NCBI GenBank assembly: GCA_947474705.1
Contig: CANJJS010000004.1
Location: 1-64,000 of the forward strand
Reading direction: 5' to 3'
DNA length: 64,000 bases
DNA from: Acetobacteraceae bacterium
GTDB lineage: Bacteria > Pseudomonadota > Alphaproteobacteria > Acetobacterales > Acetobacteraceae
Under the pieces are notes generated by a model. It searched no databases. It was given only the letters and a program-made list of their open reading frames with translations, and had not been told where the DNA came from. Shown here in pieces: positions 54,266 through 63,211 of the stretch (position 1 is its first letter; each line of letters opens with the position of its first letter). The position numbers and the translations under genes were made by a program.

Positions 54266-55729
54266 ATGGCGCCGAAACCAACGACCAATGCGGTCGAACC
54301 GGCCCCGGCGAACGGGGCCATGTCCCGCCGCGCGGGGCTCCGTTTGGTGATCCCGGCGCTCCTTGGGCTGTTGGCGACGGGCTGCTCGTCTCTGGAATCG
54401 ATGCAACGCGCCGTGTTTGGCGGTGGCCCCCGGCAGGGTCAGGTTGGCTATGTCCAGGGCTTCGTCGGATCGGTCGTGGCGGATGAACCGAACGCGGCGC
54501 TGGCGGGACGCGATATCCTGTCGGCGGGCGGCAGCGCGGCCGACGCGGCGATCGCGACGGGATTCGCGTTGTCCGTGACCTTGCCGTCGCGGGCCGGTCT
54601 GGGCGGCGGTGGCGCCTGCGTCGTGTATAACCCGATCACGAAAAGCGTACCCGAGGCGTTTGTGTTCGTGCCTCCCGCCGTGGCCACGGTCGGCGGCGGC
54701 GACCGGCGCGCCGCCGTCCCATCGACCGCGCGCGGCCTTTATATGATGCATGCCCGGCAAGGGCGGCTGCCGATCGAACTGCTGCTGGAACGCGCGGAGC
54801 GTCTGGCGCGATTCGGCGTGCCCGTGTCCCGGGCCTTCGCGCGCGATCTTGGCCTGGTCGCCGGTCCGCTGTTCGGCGATCCCAACGCCCGCGCGGTGTT
54901 CGGACGCGGCGGGACATACCTGGTGGAAGGTCAGACGATGACGCAGCCGGAGCTTGGGGCGACCCTGGCCCAGTTGCGCGTCGCCGGGGTGGGCGATCTG
55001 TATCAGGGCGCGCTGTCCCGGCGTCTCGTGGAAATGTCGGCCCTCGCGGGGGTTCCGATCGGGCAGAACGATTTGCGCGCGGCGCTTCCCACGCATCAGG
55101 TTCCGATCATCGTGCGGTTCGGCGAGGACAGTATCGCGTTCGTGCCGACCGAGGGCGGGTTGGCCGCCGCCGCCGCGGCGATCGCGCTGCGCGATCGGCC
55201 GGGAGACGCGCAAACCGCGCTTTCGCGGTCGCTGGGCGCGGCCGCGCGCTGGCGGGCCGGCGGCATGAACGCCGATCAGATGCTGGCCAGCGATCTGGCC
55301 TCGCCATTGTCCGCGCCGCTGTATCCCGCGACAACAAGCTTCGTGGCGATTGACGCCGAGGGCAGCGCCGCCGCCTGTGCCTTCACCATGAACAACCTCT
55401 TCGGTACCGGCCGTATGGTCCCGGGCATGGGGTTTTTGACGGCGGCCTCCCCCGGCACCGTGACACCGCCGTTGCTGGCCGCCGGGATCGCCTGGAATCC
55501 GCGTTATCACGCGTTCCGTGCGGCCGCGGGCGGCAGTGGACAGTTTGGCGCCGGACTCGCCGCGGGCGCCGCCTTGGCGAACACGCTGCGCGCGGGCCAG
55601 CCAATGCCGGAACTGGTGCCCGATCCGGGCCGCGCGAATGTGATCGCCTGTTCGCGCTATTTGCCGGGATCGGAGTCCAGTTGCGGCGCGGCGGCGGATC
55701 CGCGGGAATTCGGGCTGGCCGGCCGTTGA
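54266..55729 (+). CDS. Gamma-glutamyltransferase-family lipoprotein
   Basis: A 487-residue protein with a lipoprotein leader (LLGLLATGCSS, lipidated Cys near 41) and an Ntn-hydrolase gamma-glutamyltransferase fold. GGSAADAAIATGFALSVTLPSRAGLGGGGACVVYN is the conserved N-terminal block, and the candidate autocatalytic Thr is Thr356 in ATTSFVAIDAEGSAAACAFTMNNLFGTG. The usual His after the Thr pair is Ser, and the protein is about 90 residues shorter than E. coli GGT. It may be a diverged, membrane-anchored hydrolase. An AGGAACGGGA site precedes ATG 54266. Confidence 0.84.
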   Translation: MAPKPTTNAVEPAPANGAMSRRAGLRLVIPALLGLLATGCSSLESMQRAVFGGGPRQGQVGYVQGFVGSVVADEPNAALAGRDILSAGGSAADAAIATGFALSVTLPSRAGLGGGGACVVYNPITKSVPEAFVFVPPAVATVGGGDRRAAVPSTARGLYMMHARQGRLPIELLLERAERLARFGVPVSRAFARDLGLVAGPLFGDPNARAVFGRGGTYLVEGQTMTQPELGATLAQLRVAGVGDLYQGALSRRLVEMSALAGVPIGQNDLRAALPTHQVPIIVRFGEDSIAFVPTEGGLAAAAAAIALRDRPGDAQTALSRSLGAAARWRAGGMNADQMLASDLASPLSAPLYPATTSFVAIDAEGSAAACAFTMNNLFGTGRMVPGMGFLTAASPGTVTPPLLAAGIAWNPRYHAFRAAAGGSGQFGAGLAAGAALANTLRAGQPMPELVPDPGRANVIACSRYLPGSESSCGAAADPREFGLAGR

Positions 55730-55759
55730 GATCGGGCTGGCCGGAAGGGAGATTTCGCT

Positions 55760-55834
55760 ATGCGCCATGTCGTAACGGCGGCCGCGGCGGCTCCGGCCGG
55801 GATCGGAGCACCAAAAACCAAATGCCTCGATTGA
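55760..55834 (+). CDS. Short upstream ORF (24 codons) before the aminotransferase
   Basis: The ORF starts at an ATG with GGAAGGGAG 7 bases upstream, encodes 24 residues rich in Ala (VVTAAAAAPAGIGAPKTK) and stops 7 bases before the aminotransferase ATG, which has no ribosome site of its own. It is in a different frame from the aminotransferase. It may be a translational-coupling leader; no conserved peptide is recognised. Confidence 0.35.
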   Translation: MRHVVTAAAAAPAGIGAPKTKCLD

Positions 55835-55841
55835 TCTCGTC

Positions 55842-57002
55842 ATGGCGTTGAAAATCGGTCGCGGGGCCTCGGCGCCCCCGTTCATCGTGATGGATGTGAT
55901 CGCCGCCGCGAACGCGCGGCAACTGGCGTTGCCGCCCGGCGCGCCCAAGGTCATCCGGATGGAAGTAGGACAGCCCGGCACCGGCGCGCCCGCCGGGGCG
56001 GTGGCGGCGGCACAGGCGGCGCTGCGATCGGGCGATCCGCTGGGGTATACCGAGGCATTCGGGCGAATGTCGTTGCGGGAGCGGATCGCCGCCCATATCC
56101 GGTCCTGGTATGGGCTGGACGTCCCGGTCTCGCGCGTGGCGGTCACGGTTGGCGCGTCGGGCGCGTTTCCGCTGGCGTTTTTGGCGGCTTTCGATCCCGG
56201 CGACCGGGTGGCGATGGCGTCGCCATTTTATCCGCCCTACGTGAATATTCTGACCGCTCTCGGGATCGAACCGGTGATCCTGGAAGCGGGGCAGGAAACG
56301 CGGTTTCAACCCAGTGTCGCGATGCTGGAACGGTTGGACCCAAAGCCAGACGGTCTGATGGTCGCCAGCCCCTGCAATCCCGCGGGGACCATGCTGCATC
56401 CTCAGGAACTCGCGGCCATCGCCCGCTGGTGCGACGCGAATGGCGTGCGGTTGATCAGCGACGAGATTTATCACGGGCTGAACTACGACAGCCCCATCGC
56501 GACGGCGGCTTCGTTCAGCCCGAACGCGATCGTGGTCAACAGCTTTTCTAAATATTTCTCGATGACGGGCTGGCGCATCGGCTGGATGGTGCTGCCGGAA
56601 GAACTGGTGCGGCCCGTGGAATGCCTGACACAGAACCTGTTCATCAGCGCGCCCTATATCGCGCAGGTCGCGGCCGAAGCGGCTTTCGAATGCGGCGAGG
56701 AACTGGAGGCGAATATCGCGCGCTACCGGCGGTCGCGGGATCATTTGCTCGCGGCGCTGCCGGGCGCGGGGTTTCCCGATCTCTCGCCGGCCGAGGGCGC
56801 GTTTTATCTCTACGCGGACATCGGCGCGCGTTCCAACGATAGTGTCGCGTTTTGCGCGCGGATGCTGAAAGAGGCGGGGGTCGCCGCCTCGCCGGGTGTG
56901 GATTTCGATCGTAACCGGGGAAACCGGTTCGTGCGGTTCAGCTATTGCGGCCCGGAAGCGGATATGCGGGAGGCGGCGGAGCGGTTGCGGGCCTGGCGGT
57001 AA
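55842..57002 (+). CDS. Class I/II PLP-dependent aminotransferase
   Basis: A 386-residue fold-type I aminotransferase of the AspC/alanine-aminotransferase-like group. Visible: VGQPGTGAP, the SPCNPAGTMLHPQEL motif, DEIYHGLNY, the PLP lysine in SFSKYFSMTGWRIGW, and the C-terminal Arg in NRFVRFSYCGPE that binds the substrate carboxylate. The substrate pair is not determined. ATG 55842 lacks a ribosome site, and translation may be coupled to the short ORF just upstream. Convergent with ppsR. Confidence 0.92.
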   Translation: MALKIGRGASAPPFIVMDVIAAANARQLALPPGAPKVIRMEVGQPGTGAPAGAVAAAQAALRSGDPLGYTEAFGRMSLRERIAAHIRSWYGLDVPVSRVAVTVGASGAFPLAFLAAFDPGDRVAMASPFYPPYVNILTALGIEPVILEAGQETRFQPSVAMLERLDPKPDGLMVASPCNPAGTMLHPQELAAIARWCDANGVRLISDEIYHGLNYDSPIATAASFSPNAIVVNSFSKYFSMTGWRIGWMVLPEELVRPVECLTQNLFISAPYIAQVAAEAAFECGEELEANIARYRRSRDHLLAALPGAGFPDLSPAEGAFYLYADIGARSNDSVAFCARMLKEAGVAASPGVDFDRNRGNRFVRFSYCGPEADMREAAERLRAWR

Positions 57003-57023
57003 TTCGCCGGTCCGTGAAACACG

Positions 57024-57899
57024 TCACCCCGGGGCCGAGGCCGCCGCCGCCTGTTTCCGTTTCCGCTCCTGCCACGCCTCCATCAATTGCAGCACCGTGG
57101 CCGAGGTTTCCTCAATCGAGCGCCGCGTGACATCGATCACCGGCCATCCGTGGCGGTTGCACAGCCGCCGTGCCCATAACAGTTCCGATTTCACGGATTC
57201 CTCGTCCACATAATCGGTTTCCGTGTGCCGGATCGCGCCGACCTGCCCCACCTTCCCAATCAGCCGCAGCCGGTGCCGCCGGATATCGATCAGCGCCTGG
57301 GCTTCGATCGCCAGGCCGATCACCGGGCACTGCGCGGTCTCCAGCCCATCCGGCAGACCGGCATGCGGGACCAGCGGCACGTTGGCCGCTTTGATCCCGC
57401 GATTGGCGAGGTAAAAGCAGGTCGGCGTTTTCGAACTGCGGGACACCCCGACAAGAATAACGTCCGCCTCCGTCAGACCCGGCTGCGCCTGGCCGTCGTC
57501 ATGCGCCAATACGTAATGCATGGCATCGATGCGTTTGAAGTAATCCGCGTTCATCACATATTGGCGGCCGGGCCGGTGCGTCGCGGTCTCGCCAATATAT
57601 TCCTGCAACATGTTCATCACGGGATCGAGCACGTTCACGATCGGAACATGCAATCTACGGCAGGTTGTTTCCAGCTCGGCGCGCAAGGCCTGATCGACCA
57701 GCGTGGAAAGGACGGGGCCCGGCCAGTCCTGGATGGCCTCCAGCACGCGGCTAAGCTGGAAGCTGGTCCGGATCAGGCTCCACCGGTGGGTGACGACCTC
57801 GGTCTTTTCGAACTGCGCGACGGTCGCGCGCGCCAGGGTGGCGAGGGTTTCGCCGGTGGCTTCGGAAACCAAATGCAGATTGATCAGACGAACGGTCAT
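57024..57899 (-). CDS. ppsR: Pyruvate, phosphate dikinase / PEP synthase regulatory protein (DUF299 kinase-phosphorylase)
   Basis: A 291-residue protein of the PDRP/PpsR family. [20 protein letters not shown] opens the protein, and the P-loop is [10 protein letters not shown] (about 151-160). The family phosphorylates (with ADP) and dephosphorylates (with Pi) a threonine of pyruvate phosphate dikinase or PEP synthase, controlling the pyruvate/PEP switch. The target enzyme is not in the window. Divergent from the heptosyltransferase gene. Confidence 0.94.
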   Translation of the reverse strand: MTVRLINLHLVSEATGETLATLARATVAQFEKTEVVTHRWSLIRTSFQLSRVLEAIQDWPGPVLSTLVDQALRAELETTCRRLHVPIVNVLDPVMNMLQEYIGETATHRPGRQYVMNADYFKRIDAMHYVLAHDDGQAQPGLTEADVILVGVSRSSKTPTCFYLANRGIKAANVPLVPHAGLPDGLETAQCPVIGLAIEAQALIDIRRHRLRLIGKVGQVGAIRHTETDYVDEESVKSELLWARRLCNRHGWPVIDVTRRSIEETSATVLQLMEAWQERKRKQAAAASAPG

Positions 57900-58025
57900 G
57901 GCGGCGATCCCTGTCAGCGGCCGGCACAGGATGCGGCGGCGAAGGGGGCTCTGTCGAGGTTCCCGGCGCGCGTGTCATGGGCGCGGCCTCGCCGTGGCCG
58001 TTCCGCCCTGCTAAGCCACCCCGCC

Positions 58026-58916
58026 ATGCGCATCCTCTTCGTCACGTCCAATCGGCTGGGCGACGCCGTTTTGTCCACCGGCCTGCTCGACCGCCTGATC
58101 GCGATGTACCCGGAGGCCCGGATCACGGTGGCCTGCGGTCCGGTGGCGGTGGGCGTTTTTCAGCGCATGCCGAACCTGGAACGCATCGTTCCGATCGCCA
58201 AGCTGCCTTATGGACGCCACTGGTTCGCGTTGTGGCGGACCACGGTGACGCATGTCTGGGACCTCGTGGTGGATATCCGGGGGTCGCTCTTGTCATGGCT
58301 GGTTCCGGCACGGCGGCGCGCCGCGATGCGCCCGTCCTCGGGGCACAAGACGGCGCAACTCGCCAGAGTGCTGCGTTTGACTCCGCCGCCGATGCCCGTG
58401 GCCTGGTTTGACGCGGAGGATGCCGCGCGGGTCGCCGGATTTTTCACCGCCGGCCGGCCGGTCGTCGCTTTGGCGCCCACCGCCAACTGGGGGCCGAAAA
58501 TCTGGCCCCCCGATCGTTTCGCGGCGCTGTTTCAGCGTCTGGCCGCGTCGCGCCTGCCGAACGCGATCCCCGCCGTGATCGCCGGTCCCGGCGACACCGA
58601 GGCGGAAATGGCGCGGCCGTTGCTGGAGCGGCTGCCGGGCGCGATCGATCTGGTGGGGAAACTCAGCCTGCCGGAGATCGCGGCGTTTTTGTCCCGGACG
58701 AGCCTGTTCGTCGGCAACGATTCCGGTCTGATGCACCTGGCCGCGGCGTCTGGCGCGCCGGTACTGGGTTTGTTCGGACCGACCAACGCGGCGGAATATG
58801 GACCGTCCGGGCGCGCGGCCCATGCGCTGGTGGGGCCGGGCAAAGACATGGCGGGCATTTCGGTGGACGCGGCGTTCGAGGCCGCGATCGCGTTGCTGGC
58901 CCCGTCCGGGGACTGA
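58026..58916 (+). CDS. Glycosyltransferase family 9 (heptosyltransferase-like)
   Basis: A 296-residue GT-B protein of the ADP-heptose:LPS heptosyltransferase family. The N-terminus MRILFVTSNRLGDAVLSTGLLDRL has the conserved Asp that acts as base. VALAPTANWGPKIWPPDRFAALF binds the nucleotide, and FVGNDSGLMHLAAASGAPVLGLFGPTN is the family C-terminal signature. It probably adds a sugar to the lipopolysaccharide core; donor identity is not certain. Shorter than E. coli WaaC by about 25 residues. Convergent with amtB. Confidence 0.92.
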   Translation: MRILFVTSNRLGDAVLSTGLLDRLIAMYPEARITVACGPVAVGVFQRMPNLERIVPIAKLPYGRHWFALWRTTVTHVWDLVVDIRGSLLSWLVPARRRAAMRPSSGHKTAQLARVLRLTPPPMPVAWFDAEDAARVAGFFTAGRPVVALAPTANWGPKIWPPDRFAALFQRLAASRLPNAIPAVIAGPGDTEAEMARPLLERLPGAIDLVGKLSLPEIAAFLSRTSLFVGNDSGLMHLAAASGAPVLGLFGPTNAAEYGPSGRAAHALVGPGKDMAGISVDAAFEAAIALLAPSGD

Positions 58917-58932
58917 CGGCGCCAGCGATGGC

Positions 58933-60207
58933 TCAGAACACCTGCTCGCCGTGGAGCGCGATATCCAGGCCCTCGCGTTCGTCGTCGCTGCTCACGCGCA
59001 GACCGACCATTGCCTTGGTGATCGAAAGCAGAATCCAACTCATGGTGGCGACGTAGACAATGGTGGCCGCGACGGCGATGAGCTGGGTCGAGAACAGACC
59101 GGCGCCGCCGATATACACGCCGTTCGGCGCGTCCTTGGTCGCCGTCAACGCGCCATAGGCGAACCAGCCGGTGGCCAGCGTGCCAATGATGCCGCCGACA
59201 CCGTGCACGCCGAACGCGTCCAGGCTGTCGTCGTATTTCAGGGCGGCTTTCAGGGTGGTCGACGCCCAGAAACAGACGAAACCCGCGACCAGGCCGATCA
59301 GCAGCGCCGGTCCGGGCAGCACGAACCCGGCGGCGGGGGTGATCGCGACCAAACCCGCGACCGCGCCGGAAATCGCGCCGAGCACCGAGGGTTTCCCGCG
59401 CAGACCCCATTCCGCGAAGCTCCACGCCAAGGTCGCGCCCGCCGCCGCGATCTGGGTGACCAGCACCGCCATGCCCGCGCGCCCGTTCGCCGCCAGCGCG
59501 CCGCCGGAGTTAAAGCCCATCCAGCCCACCCACAGCAGCGAGGCGCCGATGACGGCATAGCTGAGGTTCCACGGCGCCATGTTCTCGGTGCCGTAGCCGA
59601 TGCGGCGTCCCAGCATGAGGGCGCAGACCAGACCGGTGATGCCGCAGTTGATCTCGACGACGGTGCCGCCGGCGAAGTCGGCGACGCCCAGAACGGCGAG
59701 CCAGCCGGTGGCGCTCCAGACCCAATGGGTCAGCGGCGCGTAAACCAGCAGCGACCACAGCGTGAAGAAAATCAGCATCGCCGAGAATTTCATCCGGTCG
59801 GCGCAGCTTCCGGTGACGACGGCGGGCGTGATGATGGCGAAGGCCATCTGGAACATGATGAACACGGTTTCCGGGATCGTCGTCGGTTGGGCGTTGTCGG
59901 TGCCCGCGCCCAGAACGAACGCCTTGTCCCAGTCCGCCGCGATGCCATTCAGAAACAGCCGGGAGAAATCGCCGATATAGGGCGCCCATTTCCCGGAGCC
60001 ATTGGTGAAGGCCAGCGAGTAGCCCGCCACCACCCAGACGATCGTCATCGCCGCGCAGAGGCTGAACGACTGCATCATGATCGACAGCAGGTTCTTCTTC
60101 CGCACCATGCCCGCGTAAAACAGCGCCAGACCCGGCACCGTCATCAACAGCACGAGGATCGTGCTGACCAACACCCATGCGACATCGCCCGCGACAACTT
60201 GTGGCAT
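58933..60207 (-). CDS. amtB: Ammonium transporter
   Basis: A 424-residue Amt protein with eleven helices. GLALFYAGMVRKKNLLSIMMQS is the first-helix signature; the twin pore histidines lie in LTHWVWS and DAFGVHGVGGI; DFAGGTVVEINCGITGLV is also conserved. ATG 60207 has GGGGGGAG 6 bases upstream and was chosen over the in-frame ATG at 60240. It moves NH4+/NH3 inward under nitrogen limitation and is normally gated by GlnK. No glnK is adjacent on either side. A sigma-54-like site lies upstream at 60241. Confidence 0.95.
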   Translation of the reverse strand: MPQVVAGDVAWVLVSTILVLLMTVPGLALFYAGMVRKKNLLSIMMQSFSLCAAMTIVWVVAGYSLAFTNGSGKWAPYIGDFSRLFLNGIAADWDKAFVLGAGTDNAQPTTIPETVFIMFQMAFAIITPAVVTGSCADRMKFSAMLIFFTLWSLLVYAPLTHWVWSATGWLAVLGVADFAGGTVVEINCGITGLVCALMLGRRIGYGTENMAPWNLSYAVIGASLLWVGWMGFNSGGALAANGRAGMAVLVTQIAAAGATLAWSFAEWGLRGKPSVLGAISGAVAGLVAITPAAGFVLPGPALLIGLVAGFVCFWASTTLKAALKYDDSLDAFGVHGVGGIIGTLATGWFAYGALTATKDAPNGVYIGGAGLFSTQLIAVAATIVYVATMSWILLSITKAMVGLRVSSDDEREGLDIALHGEQVF

Positions 60208-60240
60208 CGCTGCTCCCCCCGGATTTTCACTCGGTTCCAT

Positions 60241-60256
60241 GTCAAGAACCGTGCCA
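60241..60256 (-). promoter_or_regulatory. Weak sigma-54-like promoter candidate of amtB
   Basis: On the minus strand, TGGCACGGTTCTTGAC has a perfect -24 TGGCAC and the right spacing, but the -12 element reads TTGA instead of TTGC. Nitrogen-regulated amtB genes commonly use RpoN promoters, which makes the position suggestive. Confidence 0.3.
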
Positions 60257-60463
60257 GGCGGCCTTGAGCCGGTGGGGCGGCGCTTCGGGCCGAATTGCAC
60301 ATGGAAGTGGCAGGCGTGGTTGCCCCCGGGCCGGGCATCTGACGGGCGAATGACCCATAAGCCCGCGAGATGGCCTGCTTATTTCTTAAGCGCCGGGGGC
60401 CGAGGTTGACGCTCCGCGAAGGACCCGCCATGCAAGTTCGTCTGAGGACAGGAGCCCCTCGCG

Positions 60464-61690
60464 ATGCCCGGAACCTTGATGGCCGATGTCTGCGTGGTGG
60501 GGGCCGGTCCGGTCGGCGGCACGCTGGCCTGCCGCCTGGCGGCCGCGGGGGTGGAGACGGTGCTGATCGACCGCGCGCCGTTGCCGCCGATGGCGCATCC
60601 GGCGTTCGACGGGCGCGCCTATGCCATCGCGGCGGGGTCTCGCGTGCTGCTTCAGGACGCGGGCTTGTGGGATTGTTTGCCCGATCCGCCGCACCCTATT
60701 TTGGACATCAGGGTCACGGATGGGCGGGTCGGCCGGCCGGCGTCGCGCCTGCATTTGCATTTCGATCACCGTGAGGCGGGCGGCGAGGCGGAACCCTTCG
60801 GCTGGATGGTGGAGGCGCGCGGCCTGCGGCGGGCGCTGAACGCCCACTTCCAGACCCTTCCCCATCTGCGCGTTTTCGCGCCGGCCGAAGTCACGGTGGA
60901 GCGCGCGGACGATTTCGCGACGGCGACCGTCCATGGCGGTCCGTCGATCCAATGCCGCCTGGTGGTGGCCGCGGAAGGCCGTCAATCCCCCTTGCGAGAG
61001 GCCGCCGGGATCCCGGTGACCCGGTTCGAGTACGATCAGACCGGCATGGTCTTCGCCATCGCCCATGACTTGCCGCACAACAGTTTGGCGCTGGAGCATT
61101 TCCTGCCCTCGGGTCCCTTCGCCGTCCTGCCGATGGCGCCAAGCCAGGACGCGGAGACCGGCGGCGCACCGCACGTGTCGGCGGTCGTCTGGACGGAACG
61201 GACGCGGATGGCGGAGACGATCCTGGCGTTGGACGATCGCCGCCTCGCGCGGGAGATACGCCGCCGTCTTGGGGACTATCTGGGAGAGGTCCGGCCGGTC
61301 GGACGGCGCTGGAGCTATCCGTTGTCGGCGATGCTCGCGCATCGATACACCGATACGCGGCTGGCGCTGGCGGGGGACGCGGCGCACGGGATCCATCCGA
61401 TCGCCGGGCAGGGCCTGAACCTCGGGTTCCGGGATGCGATCGCCTTGGCCGGACTGGTCGTGGCGGCGAAAGCGAACGGCGAGGATATCGGATCGGCGGA
61501 TCCGCTGATGCGATATCAGCGGGCGCGGCGGCCGGACAACATGGCGATGCTGACGATGACCGATGGACTGGACCGGTTGTTCAGCACGAATAATCCGGTC
61601 GTACGGCTGGCGCGCGATCTGGGGATCGCCGGAGTGGACCGCGCCGGTCCCATGAAGCGGATGTTCATGCGGCGGGCGATGGGGGCGTAA
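60464..61690 (+). CDS. UbiH/UbiF/VisC-family FAD-dependent hydroxylase (ubiquinone biosynthesis)
   Basis: A 408-residue class A flavoprotein monooxygenase. VCVVGAGPVGGTLACRLAAAG binds the ADP part of FAD, and GDAAHGIHPIAGQGLNLGFRDA is the second FAD motif typical of the ubiquinone hydroxylases. AEGRQSPLREAAGI is the DG-type segment. It should hydroxylate the ring of a ubiquinone precursor; which position cannot be told from sequence. A GGAG lies about 10 bases before the ATG. Divergent from amtB. Confidence 0.93.
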   Translation: MPGTLMADVCVVGAGPVGGTLACRLAAAGVETVLIDRAPLPPMAHPAFDGRAYAIAAGSRVLLQDAGLWDCLPDPPHPILDIRVTDGRVGRPASRLHLHFDHREAGGEAEPFGWMVEARGLRRALNAHFQTLPHLRVFAPAEVTVERADDFATATVHGGPSIQCRLVVAAEGRQSPLREAAGIPVTRFEYDQTGMVFAIAHDLPHNSLALEHFLPSGPFAVLPMAPSQDAETGGAPHVSAVVWTERTRMAETILALDDRRLAREIRRRLGDYLGEVRPVGRRWSYPLSAMLAHRYTDTRLALAGDAAHGIHPIAGQGLNLGFRDAIALAGLVVAAKANGEDIGSADPLMRYQRARRPDNMAMLTMTDGLDRLFSTNNPVVRLARDLGIAGVDRAGPMKRMFMRRAMGA

Positions 61691-61793
61691 GTAACGCGCG
61701 TGGAGCCGCCGATCTGGTGTGGATCGCTCAATGGTCGTGGCGTGTGTACCGGTCGGCGCCTGGGCCGTCGTCACCAAGGATGCGAAACAGAAA

Positions 61794-62900
61794 ATGCGCA
61801 TAACGCCAAACGCCTCCATCGCGCTCGACCTGTTGCGCGGGGCGGCTGCGATGACCGTTTTTCTTCACCACGCCAACATGTTCGGGTTGGATGGCGGGGC
61901 TCTCGCGTGGTTTCGGCGCGATGTCGGGCACAGCGCGGTTGTCATCTTCTTCGTACTGTCGGGATATGTCATCGCGGCAACCCTGAGGCCCGGCGGCGGA
62001 GCGCTGGATTATGCCATCCGGCGCGCCGCGCGTATTTACTCGGTGGCAATACCCGCCGTGCTGCTGACATGGTTGCTCGATCTGGCCATGGTACGATGGA
62101 ACATCTCGTCCGAAGTGCCGGCGTACCAATTGTACAGGCCATGGCTGTATTTTCCCATCGACCTGAGCTTCGCCGGACAGTTCTGGCGCCTTTCGGAACC
62201 AGCCTTTTCGAATACGCCCTATTGGTCGCTGACATACGAGGTCTGGTACTACGTGGTGTTCGCGATCGCGGTGTTCGCGCGGGGTTTGGCGCGGTGGTTC
62301 CTGCTGGCGGCGACCATTGGCGTCATGGGCCCGAAACTCGGCTTGCTGATGCCAATATGGCTTGGCGGCGTGGCGGTCGCGTATCTTTGGAAGCAATGGC
62401 GCATGCCCCGCGGATCGTGTCGTCTTCTTGTGCTTGTCACATTGGGGTTGTTCGTCCTGGCGAAAGGCGCCCACCTGGAGGATCGGATCAACGATGTCAC
62501 GCGAGATTCCCTGTCGGGTCTGTTGCCATTTCCACTGGGCTTTTCCCAGTGGTTCGCGGGCGATTACGGCATCGGTCTTCTGACGATGGGTTTGGTGTAC
62601 GGGCTTAACGGCGCGGAGTTTTCGTTTTCTCCATGGCTGGCGGCCAGAATCGCGTGGTTCGCCAACCTCAGCTTCGGTCTCTATGTCGCCCATTATCCGC
62701 TTTTGTTGCTCTGGCATGGGTTGATGCCCGGCCATGGCTGGATCGCGATGGGACTTGCACTTGCATGCGCCCTGGCCTTCGCCGCCATGGTCGAACCCCA
62801 GAAAGACCGCCTGAAGCGTATTTTGGTTCGTTCCTCGGCCCGGTGGCTTCCGGGACAACCCGATGAATCCACGCGTGCCGCCAAAGAGCCGAACCGATGA
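61794..62900 (+). CDS. Acyltransferase family 3 (OafA/NodX-like) membrane protein
   Basis: A 368-residue integral membrane acyltransferase with about ten helices. It opens with SIALDLLRGAAAMTVFLHHANMFG, where the His pair is the family catalytic site, and contains IFFVLSGYVIAATLRPGG and RRAARIYSVAIPAVLL, followed by YWSLTYEVWYYVVF. These proteins O-acetylate surface sugars, peptidoglycan or antibiotics. ATG 61794 gives the normal N-terminus; GTG 61719 is an in-frame longer start. The stop overlaps an ATG of a 26-codon frame. Confidence 0.9.
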   Translation: MRITPNASIALDLLRGAAAMTVFLHHANMFGLDGGALAWFRRDVGHSAVVIFFVLSGYVIAATLRPGGGALDYAIRRAARIYSVAIPAVLLTWLLDLAMVRWNISSEVPAYQLYRPWLYFPIDLSFAGQFWRLSEPAFSNTPYWSLTYEVWYYVVFAIAVFARGLARWFLLAATIGVMGPKLGLLMPIWLGGVAVAYLWKQWRMPRGSCRLLVLVTLGLFVLAKGAHLEDRINDVTRDSLSGLLPFPLGFSQWFAGDYGIGLLTMGLVYGLNGAEFSFSPWLAARIAWFANLSFGLYVAHYPLLLLWHGLMPGHGWIAMGLALACALAFAAMVEPQKDRLKRILVRSSARWLPGQPDESTRAAKEPNR

Positions 62901-63211
62901 CCCGGCCGGCGGGGCTCCGGGGAACCGCCGTCGTCGGCCCGTGCTTTTACGCCGCGTCTCGCGGCGTGATCGCTTGAGGCCGAGCAGCCGGAAAGCGTGC
63001 CTCTGGCTCTCAGGGGCGGAGAACCGGGTCCGGTGCTGCCCATCGATCTCGGTGGGTTGCCGACCACGCCGTATCGGCTGACGCTATGAGCGCACGCTTT
63101 ATGGAACCGGTTTCCCGCGCGTGCGGCGTCGGTGGCGTCGCGGACCTGACAGCGCCAGCCATGTCCATCCTTGGGGCTCCGGTCGGGATGGCCTGTATTT
63201 GGATGGTGGTT
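62901..63211. other. Intergenic region with possible gene remnant
   Basis: These 311 bases separate the acyltransferase from the receiver-like gene. A 26-codon frame (ATG 62897, overlapping the acyltransferase stop) and then, in a shifted frame to about 63089, a stretch reading PLALRGGEPGPVLPIDLGG before a stop look more protein-like than random. Together they suggest a decayed or frameshifted short gene. No family is recognised. Confidence 0.3.

Noticed and set aside
58798-60267. 489-codon plus-strand frame opposite amtB
   Set aside because: Histidine/glutamine/arginine-rich antisense of a membrane protein gene, a common artefact.
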